Below are positions 34,401-42,219 of a stretch of 64,000 bases of DNA, piece by piece. The notes beneath the pieces were generated by a model, which was not told the origin of the DNA, did not search any database, and saw nothing but the letters and a program-made list of their open reading frames with translations. The stretch is taken from NCBI GenBank assembly GCA_963715575.1, contig OY970250.1:1-64000 (forward strand), written 5' to 3'. This stretch comes from AC-32 sp963715575. GTDB taxonomy: Bacteria > Actinomycetota > Thermoleophilia > Gaiellales > Gaiellaceae. Numbering within the stretch: the stretch's first letter is position 1; each line of letters opens with the position of its first letter. The position numbers and the translations under genes are program-made.

Positions 34401-34715
34401 ATGCATGCGACCATTCGTCGTTACGAAGGTGTTGACGCGACCCGGATGAACGAGGTCGTCGGCAAGGTCAACGAGGCGCTCGTCCCGCAGCTCCGCGAGC
34501 TCTCCGGTTTCGCCGGCTACTACCTCATCGAGGCAGACAACGGCATCGTCACCTCGCTCAGTCTCTTCGAGGAGCCCAAGCAGACCGAGGAGTCCACGAA
34601 GCTCGTCTCGAAGTGGATCAGCGACCAGAACCTCACCTCGGTGATTCCGAACGCGCCGAAGATCACCAGCGGCAAGGTCGTCGCTCAGAGCGACCGCGTC
34701 CTCGCCGTCGCCTAG
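34401..34715 (+). CDS. ABM-like (dimeric alpha/beta barrel) small protein
   Basis: A 104-residue protein starting MHATIRRYEGVDATRMNEVV. The pattern of a strand, a helix (NEVVGKVNEALVPQLRELSG), the FAGYYLIEADNGIVTSLSLF strands and a second helix resembles antibiotic-biosynthesis monooxygenase/ferredoxin-like dimeric barrels. No active-site residues are evident, so enzyme activity is doubtful. GAAGGAG lies 7 nt before the ATG. It is preceded by leader copy A and followed by a perfect hairpin, so it is a single-gene unit. Confidence 0.7.
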   Translation: MHATIRRYEGVDATRMNEVVGKVNEALVPQLRELSGFAGYYLIEADNGIVTSLSLFEEPKQTEESTKLVSKWISDQNLTSVIPNAPKITSGKVVAQSDRVLAVA

Positions 34716-34736
34716 CACGACCGTCTTCCGCATTAC

Positions 34737-34765
34737 CGAGAGGCCCGGCGCAGCCGGGCCTCTCG
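34737..34765. terminator. Hairpin between convergent genes
   Basis: Perfect 13-bp arms CGAGAGGCCCGGC/GCCGGGCCTCTCG with a GCA loop, between the small ABM-like gene and the convergent membrane gene. No T-run follows, but its position suits bidirectional termination. Confidence 0.65.
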
Positions 34766-34779
34766 TGCACTCTGGCCTG

Positions 34780-35860
34780 TTACGTAGTGGCCCACGCATG
34801 CGCCAGCGAGAGGCCGCCGCGCCACGCCACGGCGAAGAGCAGGATCGCCGCGCCGCACAAGATCCCGAGGGCGGCGACGGAGAGGGCCACGGCGAGCGCC
34901 TGCGAGGGCTCGACACCGGCGGCGATCAGGGCTGCGCCACTGGCGCCGACCTGCACGGCCGCGCCCGCGGGACCGACCGGTAGCGCCGCCCCCGCCGCAC
35001 CGGCGCAGAGGAAGAGGAGCGCGAGCGGGAAGGAGAAACCGACCCCAAGCGTGCCCAGAAGCAAGAAGAGCGCGCTCGCCCGGACAAGCCAGCAGGCGGA
35101 CACGAGCGCCCACGCTTCCGATGCTGCCCGCCGGGAGGTCGTTCGCGGGTTCAGCCAGCGTCCGAGCCGGAAGCGCAAGGCCCGCGTGCTTGCGGCCAGG
35201 TGCGGCAGGGCGAGGATCACGGCGGCGGCCGCAGCTCCGGCGGCAGCGACCACGGCGAGCCCGGCGCGGACGCCCATCCCCGCGCCAGGGAACGCAGCTG
35301 CGGCAACGGCGAGCGGTGCCAGCGCGACGCTGTCGATTAGGCCGAGCATCACGAGCGATAGGCAGAGCGCACGAATGCCGGCGGGACAGCCCGGGTAGCG
35401 GCGGACGACGGCGACCCGCATCGCATCGTCGAAGCGGCCGGGAAGGACGACTCCGATCAGCGCGGCGCTGCCGTTGCCGGCCGCGAGCGCAAGCACTTTT
35501 GGCCGCTCGTCCACCATGAACAGACGCCCCCACCCGTAGGCCTTGAGGATCTGAGCAAGGAGAAGGAGCAGCCCGGCCGCCGCAAGCAGAGCGGGGTTTC
35601 CGCTCGCGAGCGGCCAGGAGGTCGTCGCGAAATGACGAGCGGCCAGCAGCGGCCAGCAGCGCCAGGGCGAGCACAAGGGCTCCCGACCCGGCGGCGAGCA
35701 GCCACTGGCCTCTCTGCGATCGACCGAGGCGCCAGAGCGCTCCGACCAGCAGCCGGTACCTGCCTTCGAGCACGATCGGCGCAAGCGGAACGGCGATTAC
35801 CGCCAGCTGGTCGCGCTGGAGGCGAGTGCCCGGTGGCACAGGGCTCGGGGCTACCTTCAT
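34780..35860 (-). pseudogene. Polytopic membrane protein (flippase/LPG-synthase-like), frameshifted by a 10-bp duplication
   Basis: Begins MKVAPSPVPPGTRLQRDQLA after AGGGAGAGG, then GSGALVLALALLAA, where the frame is lost. The protein resumes one frame over as ARHFATTSWPLASGNPALLA, with about eight hydrophobic helices to the end (LSLAHAWATT). At the break the 10-bp unit GGCCAGCAGC is present twice in tandem; removing one copy restores a 356-residue protein. The fold resembles the UPF0104/AglD/MprF-like family of lysylphosphatidylglycerol synthase transmembrane proteins: GNGSAALIGVVLPGRFDDAM and PVGPAGAAVQVGASGAALIA. Either a recent inactivation or a slippage-controlled on/off switch. Confidence 0.75.
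35641..35660. repeat. 10-bp tandem duplication causing a frameshift
   Basis: GGCCAGCAGC occurs twice head to tail inside the membrane-protein gene. One copy removed restores a single reading frame across the gene. Confidence 0.85.
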
Positions 35861-36023
35861 GGCCCTCTCCCTTCGGATCACGCGCCAGTCAACGGAACGG
35901 TCTCGAGTCTACGCTGGATCCGGCCCCACATCATTTCGCCCGCCTGATCACGCGCATCGGCGACTTCAAGCGGCGAGGCAGATTCCGAGTGAATCAGCAC
36001 GAGAACAGGGGTCTTCGTAACTG

Positions 36024-36045
36024 TTGACACAATTTAGTGTATGCT
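36024..36045 (+). promoter_or_regulatory. AT-rich promoter candidate for leader copy B
   Basis: A local AT-rich patch with TTGACA and, 10 nt later, TATGCT. The spacing is too short for a normal -35/-10 pair, so TTGACA may be part of an operator (ACAC-6-GTGT inverted repeat overlaps it), while TATGCT would start RNA just before the conserved leader. Confidence 0.4.
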
Positions 36046-36069
36046 TATCGGGCGCATAGACCTAGCGCG

Positions 36070-36175
36070 GAAGCCGTCGAGGCTCCCAAAGTTTCCTCTC
36101 CGACTGCCAGACCGGGCCTGAGTGCCGAGAGTGCCCGCCCGGGTGCTCTTGACTCGATCGCGAGAGGGGCAACAG
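36070..36175 (+). ncRNA. Conserved leader RNA, copy B
   Basis: Shares the ordered blocks GAAGCCGTCGAGGCTC, TTCCTCTCCGACTG, GGCCTGA, GTGCCC and GTGCTCT with copy A. Here the last hairpin is stronger: AGAGTGCCCG pairs with CGGGTGCTCT. It ends in AGAGGGG before the ATG of a 55-residue gene unrelated to the one after copy A. Confidence 0.5.
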
Positions 36176-36343
36176 ATGAGTCCGAGCTCAGGATCCTATG
36201 AGAGTGACGGCGTCGCCGAGCGGCGCGCGCAGAGAGTTCTGAACGAGAAAGTCGGCGAGCGTCTGCTGCCTCGGCGCAAATGGTACAGAGTGAAGTGGCA
36301 CCCTCGGACGGTCGAGGGCCGCAAGGCATCGGCGGAGGCGTGA
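36176..36343 (+). CDS. Small basic protein behind leader copy B
   Basis: A 55-residue, strongly basic protein: MSPSSGSYESDGVAERRAQR followed by VLNEKVGERLLPRRKWYRVK. The AGAGGGG site 8 nt upstream fixes the ATG; an in-frame GTG further up lies inside the conserved leader and is unlikely. No family recognised. The composition suits nucleic-acid or ribosome binding, but this is only a guess. Confidence 0.55.
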   Translation: MSPSSGSYESDGVAERRAQRVLNEKVGERLLPRRKWYRVKWHPRTVEGRKASAEA

Positions 36344-36735
36344 GCGGCAGCGTCGAAGCGTCGCGAAGGCACGGGCGCTTCGATCTGCGGGAACGCTGAG
36401 TGAAGCACGGCGGGTCAGAGGAGTAGACTCGTTGGACTGGCCCTGCGGCCAGGATTCCGGCTGAAAGCCCGAAGTCCGTCGATCGAGCCCTCCGGGCGCG
36501 GGAGATGACACGAGCTTAGGCAAACAGAGTTCGAGTTGCAGGGCCAGCACTCTTTGTAGCGGCCTCTCTGTCCGCAGCCGCGGAAGTCGGCCCCGGTTCT
36601 TGGGCATGCCACCGCTTGGTGCGAAGGAGCGAGCAGAGCTTCCCGATAGTGGTCCGGAACGCCGTAATCGCTCGCACTGTCGGCACTCGCGATGGACCTG
36701 TTTCATAACTCTTGGTATGACGACTTCGAACAGCA
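36344..36735. other. Gene-free 392-bp stretch with a long-range inverted repeat
   Basis: No credible coding region on either strand. A perfect 10-bp inverted repeat, CTGGCCCTGC (36437-36446) and GCAGGGCCAG (36538-36547), would close a 111-nt structure. The interior does not fold as a tRNA or other RNA I know. It lies between the 55-residue gene and the 3' end of the methyltransferase gene. Confidence 0.35.
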
Positions 36736-37473
36736 TCACCTCGCCCGACTGCGTTCGTTAGCCGCGCCCGCCATGTCGGTCGCGGCGAAGAGCCGGTATC
36801 GGACTGTGTCGACGAACTCGACCGGCCGCTCCTTCGCTTCGAGCAGCCGGCGCCTGACCGCGGGCGGTAGTCGCAGGTTCGTCCAGCCGTCTGCCTCCTC
36901 GAGTGCTTCGGCTGCGTCGTCGAAGCGCTCGACGACCGTGCGTCGGAGGACGCGCACCTCCTCGAGCAGGCCTTCGGAGACCACCTGCTCGACGGCCTCG
37001 TTCATCGCCTCGACCACGAGTGCGAACCGGCTCGCGTCGACGAAGCCGAGGCCGCGCGCGCCGGCGCGCACGGGCATGTCGATGCCGAGTGGATGGATGT
37101 CGAGCAGGCTCCCGCCGGAACGAACCGCCTGGTGGACGTGACGCAGGACGTGCACGACGTCCTCCGTCTCCACTCATCAGAGCGACCAGCTGAAGAGCGC
37201 GAGATCGAACTCGCCCTTCGGCAGTTCCATCTCCCCCGCGTGCGCGACCTCGAAGCGCAGGCGCTTCCGCAGCTCGCGTGGGGTCTCGGCTCGGGCGATC
37301 GCGACGGCCTCCTCGTCCGCGTCGAAGCCCAGGACGTTCGCACCCTCGCGTGCGCAGGCGAAGCTCAGGCGCCCGTCCCCGCAGCCGACGTCCAGGACGC
37401 GCAAGCCGTTCAGGTCGACCAGCTCGCGGAGGGTCGCGGGCTCGACGCCGTCGGGGTCGACCGTGGCCGGCAC
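36736..37473 (-). CDS. SAM-dependent methyltransferase with two adjacent in-frame UGA codons (selenoprotein candidate or pseudogene)
   Basis: One continuous frame of 245 codons encodes a class I methyltransferase if two neighbouring TGA codons (37179-37174) are read through. Before them lies LNGLRVLDVGCGDGRLSFAC (motif I) and FDLALFSWSL (motif IV region); after them VETEDVVHVLRHVHQAVRSG then GSLLDIHPLG (post-motif region), and the frame stays open for 145 more codons. The GTG start has TAGCGT 7 nt upstream. A 7-bp hairpin with loop CGTGC lies 10 nt after the second TGA. Choices are double selenocysteine, a nonsense-mutated pseudogene, or two separate half-proteins; the sequence alone does not decide. 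Confidence 0.6.
37145..37163 (-). other. SECIS-like hairpin after the UGA pair
   Basis: Minus-strand AGGACGT and ACGTCCT arms (7 bp) with a 5-nt loop CGTGC that has G at its second position. The loop starts 17 nt after the second and 20 nt after the first UGA, within the range usual for bacterial SECIS elements. The stem also arises from repeated GAC/GTC codons, so chance is possible. Confidence 0.35.
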
Positions 37474-37480
37474 GAGGACG

Positions 37481-37486
37481 ACGCTA
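37481..37486 (-). promoter_or_regulatory. Leaderless -10 element for the methyltransferase
   Basis: TAGCGT on the minus strand, 7 nt before the GTG start, in the 27-bp gap after the thioredoxin-like gene and clear of its stop codon. Confidence 0.4.
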
Positions 37487-37500
37487 ACGAACGACGGCGC

Positions 37501-37809
37501 TCAGCGCAGCCAGGGCGCGAGCAGCTGCTCGATGTCCCGGCAGCCGCGTGGGCTCTCGAGGCGGCCCTGGACGCGCTTCGCGTCGACCACGACGATCGTC
37601 GGCACCTCTTCGATCGCGAAGCGCTCGGCGAGGTCGGCGTTCTCGTCGACGTCGATGTTGAGCAGATCGAACGACTCGTGGTTGCGTCGGCGCTGTAGCA
37701 CTTGGGCGAGGTCGCCCTCGGCCCGCCGCGAGCGGCCGCACGCCTTCGAGCAGAAGAAGACAAGGCGCGGCCGCCCGTTCGCCCCGCCGTTGCCGTTCGC
37801 TGACTCCAT
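37501..37809 (-). CDS. Thioredoxin-like protein
   Basis: A 102-residue thioredoxin-fold protein without signal peptide. The active-site region reads VFFCSKACGRSRRAEGDLAQ with a CxxxC arrangement instead of CxxC. The fold continues with LLNIDVDENADLAERFAIEE and the cis-proline motif VPTIVVVD. It probably acts in cytosolic thiol or peroxide chemistry. It lies 27 bp upstream of the UGA-containing methyltransferase, which is of interest because selenoproteins are often redox-linked, but the link is only positional. Confidence 0.75.
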   Translation of the reverse strand: MESANGNGGANGRPRLVFFCSKACGRSRRAEGDLAQVLQRRRNHESFDLLNIDVDENADLAERFAIEEVPTIVVVDAKRVQGRLESPRGCRDIEQLLAPWLR

Positions 37810-38040
37810 CGCGCCTCCCCGTTGCCGACCTGGCCGACGAGGGGCGCCTGCGGCCTCGGCGGACCGCCACCGCTCCCGCGTGTTGCTGCGGATCGAAGCC
37901 GGGGCTACCCAAGAGGCGCTCCGGTTCCTGAGAACAGCGTAGCGGGAGTATGCTGGTGGGGTACGAACGCCCGCCGGGTCGCTCAACCGTTCCTCCTTCC
38001 TCCCGGGCGCATAGAGGGGAGGAGCGGGCGGAAGGGCCGC

Positions 38041-38412
38041 ATGGACGAGCGCGTGAACGGCGCGGGTGACCGTGGCAAGCTGGCGTCCTCGATCTCGAAC
38101 GCGGTGGTGGGAATCCACCGGCAGTACTTCGGCAGGGGCGCGAGTCGTGCCCGCACGGTCATGGGCGCCGACTACGTGATCTGCTTTCTCGAGGACATCT
38201 ACACGCCGGTCGAGCGGACGCTGATCGAGGCCGGCCGCTTCCCGGCGGTGCAGGAGACCCGCACGGCGTTCCAGGACACGATGCGCGACCGGTTCTCCGC
38301 GGAGGTCGAACGGCTGGTCGGGCGCAAAGTGATCGGCTTCCTCTCGCAGGTGCACGTCGACCCGGACCTCGCGGTCGAGACGTTCATCCTCGAGCCGGTC
38401 AACGGCGACTAG
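38041..38412 (+). CDS. DUF2294-type protein
   Basis: A 123-residue protein matching the DUF2294 pattern: SSISNAVVGIHRQYFGRGAS, then RTVMGADYVICFLEDIYTPV ERTL, FQDTMRDRF and VIGFLSQVHVDPDLAVETFI. The family is soluble and has no firmly assigned enzyme activity. GGAAGGG lies 6 nt before the ATG, and an upstream TATGCT may be its -10. It converges with a small gene, overlapping by 4 bp. Confidence 0.8.
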   Translation: MDERVNGAGDRGKLASSISNAVVGIHRQYFGRGASRARTVMGADYVICFLEDIYTPVERTLIEAGRFPAVQETRTAFQDTMRDRFSAEVERLVGRKVIGFLSQVHVDPDLAVETFILEPVNGD

Positions 38413-38660
38413 GCGGCGCCGAGCATGTAGCGGTGCTCGTCGATCTCGACGCTGGTCGGGGGGTGACCACCCGCGCCCAGCCAGCCCTCGAGCAGGTTGA
38501 GCACCTCGACGAGCGTCTCGTCCGGATTCCTCCCAACTTCGATCCGCACCTGCTGCCGCGCCAGTTCGAAGTTGACGTCCTCAACGTCAACCTCCTGTAG
38601 GAGTCGTTGCATCAACTCCACCGCATCATCGCCGTCGACGACGCTCACCCTGACGACCAT
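38409..38660 (-). CDS. Small alpha/beta protein of unknown function
   Basis: An 83-residue protein: MVVRVSVVDGDDAVELMQRL, then VDVEDVNFELARQQVRIEVG and a C-terminal GAGGHPPTSVEIDEHRYML. The pattern of strands and one helix suggests a small ferredoxin-like fold. A GGGAGG site lies 9 nt before the ATG. No family recognised. It is a single-gene unit between DUF2294 and the carboxylase operon. Confidence 0.55.
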   Translation of the reverse strand: MVVRVSVVDGDDAVELMQRLLQEVDVEDVNFELARQQVRIEVGRNPDETLVEVLNLLEGWLGAGGHPPTSVEIDEHRYMLGAA

Positions 38661-38832
38661 CCCAGCCTGCCTCCCCGATCGATTTGCCCTTGGTTCGATC
38701 GTGGGGCGCTTCGGGCTGCTTCGAGCCGGAACTGCTCCCGCGTCGTCTGGCGGCCGGCTCCGGAGCTACCGATGGCGCTCCGAGGCCGTGGGGCATTGTA
38801 GCTCGGTAGGCGCCGGGGTACGACCCCGGCTT

Positions 38833-38838
38833 TAGAGT
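38833..38838 (+). promoter_or_regulatory. Leaderless -10 element for the carboxylase beta gene
   Basis: TAGAGT lies 7 nt before the ATG; no Shine-Dalgarno is present. The upstream neighbour is divergent, so this is not a stop codon. Confidence 0.5.
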
Positions 38839-38845
38839 TCACTCG

Positions 38846-40405
38846 ATGACGGTGCTGAGCTCGCAGGTGGAGGCGTCGGACGCATTCGACGAGCGCCGCG
38901 CGCGGATGGAAGCGCTGGTCGAAGAGCTCCGCGAGCGCAGCGCGCAGGTCACGCGCGGCGGCGGCGAGAAGGCGCTCGAGAAGAACCGCTCGCGCGGCAA
39001 GCTGACCGCCCGCGAGCGGGTCGACCGCCTGCTCGATCCGGACACGGCTTTCCTCGAGCTCGCGGCGCTGGCCGCCTGGGACGTGTACGAGGGACAGGCC
39101 CCGGGCGCGGGGATCGTCACCGGAATCGGGACGATCGAGGGCCGCGAGTGCGTGCTCGTCGCCAACGACGCCACCGTCAAGGGCGGCACCTACTTCCCGC
39201 TGACCGTGAAGAAGCACCTGCGGGCGCAGGAGATCGCCGAGCAGAATGGGCTCCCGTGCATCTACCTGGTCGACTCGGGCGGCGCCTTCCTGCCGCTGCA
39301 GGCCGAGGTCTTTCCCGACCGCGAGCACTTCGGGCGGATCTTCTACAACCAGGCGCGCCTCTCGGCGGCCGGGATCCCGCAGATCGCCGCGGTGATGGGC
39401 TCGTGCACCGCCGGCGGCGCCTACGTGCCGGCGATGAGCGACGAGACGATCATCGTCAAGGGCACGGGCACGATCTTCATCGGCGGCCCGCCGCTCGTGA
39501 AGGCGGCGACCGGCCAGGAGGTGAGCGCCGAGGAGCTCGGCGGCGCCGACGTGCACGCTCGGCTCTCGGGCGTGGCCGACCACTACGCCACCTCAGACGA
39601 GCACGCGCTCGCACTCGTGCGCGAAATCGTCCGCAACCTCAGCCCCGCGCCGAAGGACCCGCCCTGGGACGTCGCGCCCGCCCAGGAGCCCGCGGCCGAC
39701 CCGAGCGAGCTCTACGGCCTGATCCCGACCGACTTCCGCCACCAGGTCGACCCGCGCGAGCTGATCGCGCGGATCGTGGACGGCTCGCGCTTCCACGAGT
39801 TCAAGGCGCTCTACGGCGAGACGCTCGTCTGCGGCTTCGCGCGGATCGAGGGCTACCCGGTGGGGATCCTCGCCAACAACGGCGTCCTCTTCGGCGAGTC
39901 CGCCGCCAAGGGCGCGCACTTCGTCGAGCTCGCCTGCAAGCGGCGCGTGCCGCTCGTCTTCCTGCAGAACATCACCGGCTTCATGGTCGGCAAGGAGTAC
40001 GAGGCCGGCGGGATCGCCCGTGACGGCGCCAAGCTCGTGACCGCGGTCGCCTGCGCGGAGGTGCCGAAGTTCACCGTCGTCACCGGCGGCTCGTTCGGGG
40101 CCGGCAACTACGGCATGTGCGGGCGCGCCTACTCGCCGCGGCAGCTCTGGATGTGGCCGAACGCACGCATCTCGGTGATGGGCGGCGAGCAGGCGGCGAC
40201 CGTGCTGACGATGGTCGGCGACGCCGACCCGGACGAGATCCGCGCCAAGTACGAGGCCGAGGGGAATCCGTACTACTCGACCGCGCGTCTGTGGGACGAC
40301 GGGATCATCGACCCGCTCGACACCCGTCGCGTGCTGGCGCTCGGGATCTCCGCCGCGCTGAACGCGCCGATCCCCGAGACCACCTTCGGCGTCTTCAGGA
40401 TGTAG
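38846..40405 (+). CDS. Acyl-CoA carboxylase carboxyltransferase subunit (methylcrotonyl-CoA carboxylase beta type)
   Basis: A 519-residue crotonase-fold carboxyltransferase that moves CO2 from biotin to an acyl-CoA. RGKLTARERVDRLLD at the N-terminus is common to the family. ATVKGGTYFPLTVKKHLRAQ and the run LVFLQNITGFMVGKEYEAGG then MCGRAYSPRQLWMWPNARIS are typical of 3-methylcrotonyl-CoA carboxylase beta subunits, so leucine breakdown is the best guess; related geranyl-CoA or propionyl-CoA specificity cannot be excluded. The alpha subunit lies 3.5 kb downstream. It is first in a run of four plus-strand genes. Confidence 0.9.
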   Translation: MTVLSSQVEASDAFDERRARMEALVEELRERSAQVTRGGGEKALEKNRSRGKLTARERVDRLLDPDTAFLELAALAAWDVYEGQAPGAGIVTGIGTIEGRECVLVANDATVKGGTYFPLTVKKHLRAQEIAEQNGLPCIYLVDSGGAFLPLQAEVFPDREHFGRIFYNQARLSAAGIPQIAAVMGSCTAGGAYVPAMSDETIIVKGTGTIFIGGPPLVKAATGQEVSAEELGGADVHARLSGVADHYATSDEHALALVREIVRNLSPAPKDPPWDVAPAQEPAADPSELYGLIPTDFRHQVDPRELIARIVDGSRFHEFKALYGETLVCGFARIEGYPVGILANNGVLFGESAAKGAHFVELACKRRVPLVFLQNITGFMVGKEYEAGGIARDGAKLVTAVACAEVPKFTVVTGGSFGAGNYGMCGRAYSPRQLWMWPNARISVMGGEQAATVLTMVGDADPDEIRAKYEAEGNPYYSTARLWDDGIIDPLDTRRVLALGISAALNAPIPETTFGVFRM

Positions 40406-40407
40406 CG

Positions 40408-40764
40408 ATGGGCTATTCGATCGTGCGCGTGGACGAGATCGAGGGCTCCGGGCCGGGCGGCGCGGCGCGGTTCGTGCGCCGCGAGCTCGGCGTCGAGGCC
40501 TTCGGGATCAACTGGTTCGAGCTGCCGCCGAACGCCGAGGGCCACGAGCACGACGAGTCCGAGACGCAGCAGGAAGAGGTCAACGTCATCATCCGCGGCT
40601 CGGGCGTCTACAGGATCGAGGGACAGGAGATCCCGGTCGGGGTCGGCACGTTCCTCCGCTTCGATCCCGGGACGACCCGGGTGCCGGTCGCCGGGCCCGA
40701 CGGGATGACGATGATCGCCGTCGGCGCGCGGCGGGGAAGCTACGAACCAAGGGGACCGTTTTGA
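40408..40764 (+). CDS. Cupin-domain protein
   Basis: A 118-residue single cupin barrel starting MGYSIVRVDEIEGSGPGGAA. The first cupin motif carries GHEHDESETQQEEVNVIIRG (H, H and E as potential metal ligands), the second FLRFDPGTTRVPVAG. The substrate is unknown. It starts 2 nt after the carboxylase beta stop, so it belongs to that operon, and its TGA stop overlaps the TTG start of the next gene. Confidence 0.8.
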   Translation: MGYSIVRVDEIEGSGPGGAARFVRRELGVEAFGINWFELPPNAEGHEHDESETQQEEVNVIIRGSGVYRIEGQEIPVGVGTFLRFDPGTTRVPVAGPDGMTMIAVGARRGSYEPRGPF

Positions 40765-40919
40765 TCCACACGCTGATCCTGACCGACGACGAGCTGCCGC
40801 TGCTGCGGGCGGCGCTGCACTCCTACCTGGACGACTTCGGGCACGAGGAAGCCGACGTGCTGCGGGCGATCAAGGAGCTGCTCGAGAAGCTGCCCACGCC
40901 GGGCGTGCCTGACGAGTGA
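40761..40919 (+). CDS. Small acidic helical protein
   Basis: A 52-residue ORF with a TTG start: MIHTLILTDDELPLLRAALH then SYLDDFGHEEADVLRAIKEL. It overlaps the cupin stop (TTGA) and its own stop overlaps the next start (GTGA), so coupling on both sides supports it as a real gene. Two amphipathic helices are likely. No family recognised. Confidence 0.6.
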   Translation: MIHTLILTDDELPLLRAALHSYLDDFGHEEADVLRAIKELLEKLPTPGVPDE

Positions 40920-41143
40920 CCGTCCGTCTGCTGCTCTGGAACGTCGGAGACTCGAAGACGACGCTGGACGAGTTGCGCGCGAAGCTGCCGGCCCTGCCCG
41001 AGGGCGATGTCTGGATCTCCGACCCCGCCGGTGAGCGCTTCGGCCTGATCTCGTTCTCCGAGGACGACGAGCCGGTCGCGAAGACCCGTGAGCTGATCGG
41101 CAAGGACCCCGAGGTCGGCGAGGAGTTCGAGCTAGAGGACTAG
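40916..41143 (+). CDS. Small acidic protein of unknown function
   Basis: A 75-residue protein: MTVRLLLWNVGDSKTTLDEL, then LPEGDVWISDPAGERFGLIS and an acidic end. GTG start overlaps the previous stop. It is the last gene of the carboxylase beta operon; its 3' end overlaps the convergent oxidoreductase gene by 12 bp. No family recognised. Confidence 0.55.
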   Translation: MTVRLLLWNVGDSKTTLDELRAKLPALPEGDVWISDPAGERFGLISFSEDDEPVAKTRELIGKDPEVGEEFELED

Positions 41144-42181
41144 CGTCTCGGGGAAGTCGACGCCTTCCTCGAAGCGCGAGAGCCGGTACGGGCTCAGGTC
41201 GAGGCTCGGGCTCTCGCCGAGGATCTCCTCCGCCAGCGCGCGGCCGACCGCGGGGGACTGCATGAAGCCGTGGCCGCTGAAGCCGCACGCCGCGTGGACG
41301 CCCTCGGCGACCTCGCCCAGGATCGGGTGCGCGTCGGGAGTCATGTCGTAGAGGCCGGCCCACGCATCCTCGATCGTGGCCTCGGCCACGGCCGGGTAAC
41401 GGTGGCGTAACCGCTCGAGGCGGTCGTCGAAGAGCGTCTCGTCCACGACCTCGTCGAAGCCCCAGCGCGGCTCGGGGTCGGTCATCGCCAGCACGAGCCG
41501 GCTGCCGCGGCGGCGGAAGTGGAAGCCGGTCTCGGCCTCGAGCACCATCGGCAGGTCGTCGGGGAGGTCGAGCCCGCCGGTCGCCAGCAGCTGGCGGCAG
41601 AGCGGCCGCACCGGCAGCTCGACCCCGCGGGTCGCTCCCAGCTCGGCCGACCACGGCCCGCAGGCGATCACCAGCGTGTCGGCCTCGAGCGTCGCGGCGT
41701 CGCAGCCCTCGTGCACCTCGACCCCGAGCTTGATCGCGCGCCGCACGAACTCGCGGGTGACCGCGGGCGGATCGGCGGTGCCGTCGGTCGAGCAGAAGAC
41801 GGCGCCGAGCACGTCGTCGGTGCGCAGGCCGCGCACGAACGAGGCGTCGACCCGCTCGACCGGCACGCCGAGCTCCTCCTGCAGCGCGCGCCGCTCCTCC
41901 AGCGCGGCCAGGCCCTCCTCGGTCGTGGCCAGGAACAGGTAGCCGACCTGGTCGAAGAGCGGCGGCCCGAGCTCCTCGAAGAAGCGGATGCTGGCCTGGG
42001 CGAGCCGCACCTCCGCGGCCGTCGAGAACTGCTGCCGCACGCCGCCCATCGCCTTCGCGGTCGCGCCGCCCGCGACGCGACCCTTGTCGGCCAGTACGAC
42101 CTCGCGAGCGCCGAGCGAGGCCAAATGGAACGCGACCGAGGCGCCGGTCGCGCCGGCACCGGCGACGACGATGCGCGGCAT
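41132..42181 (-). CDS. FAD-dependent amino-acid-type oxidoreductase (DAO family)
   Basis: A 349-residue flavoprotein of the glycine/sarcosine oxidase-D-amino-acid dehydrogenase family. The dinucleotide fold reads MPRIVVAGAGATGASVAFHL, then VVLADKGRVAGGATAKAMGG. The C-terminal HAACGFSGHGFMQSPAVGR motif closes the FAD site. The ATG used has a GGGTGGG site upstream; an in-frame GTG five codons earlier is possible. The substrate (D-amino acid, sarcosine, hydroxyproline or other) is not set. It follows the DHDPS-family gene on the same strand with a repeat-filled gap. Confidence 0.88.
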   Translation of the reverse strand: MPRIVVAGAGATGASVAFHLASLGAREVVLADKGRVAGGATAKAMGGVRQQFSTAAEVRLAQASIRFFEELGPPLFDQVGYLFLATTEEGLAALEERRALQEELGVPVERVDASFVRGLRTDDVLGAVFCSTDGTADPPAVTREFVRRAIKLGVEVHEGCDAATLEADTLVIACGPWSAELGATRGVELPVRPLCRQLLATGGLDLPDDLPMVLEAETGFHFRRRGSRLVLAMTDPEPRWGFDEVVDETLFDDRLERLRHRYPAVAEATIEDAWAGLYDMTPDAHPILGEVAEGVHAACGFSGHGFMQSPAVGRALAEEILGESPSLDLSPYRLSRFEEGVDFPETLVL

Positions 42182-42219
42182 CAAACCCACCCCCAACTGC
42201 CGGTGCGTGGAGGGGGCTG

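Noticed and set aside
36024..36029. TTGACA as a standard -35 box
   Set aside because: No -10 hexamer at 16-18 nt; TATGCT is only 10 nt away. Kept only as part of a promoter/operator candidate.
36437..36547. tRNA-Sec gene near the UGA methyltransferase
   Set aside because: The arms are complementary, but no anticodon loop with TCA, no T-arm pairing and no usual acceptor length were found.
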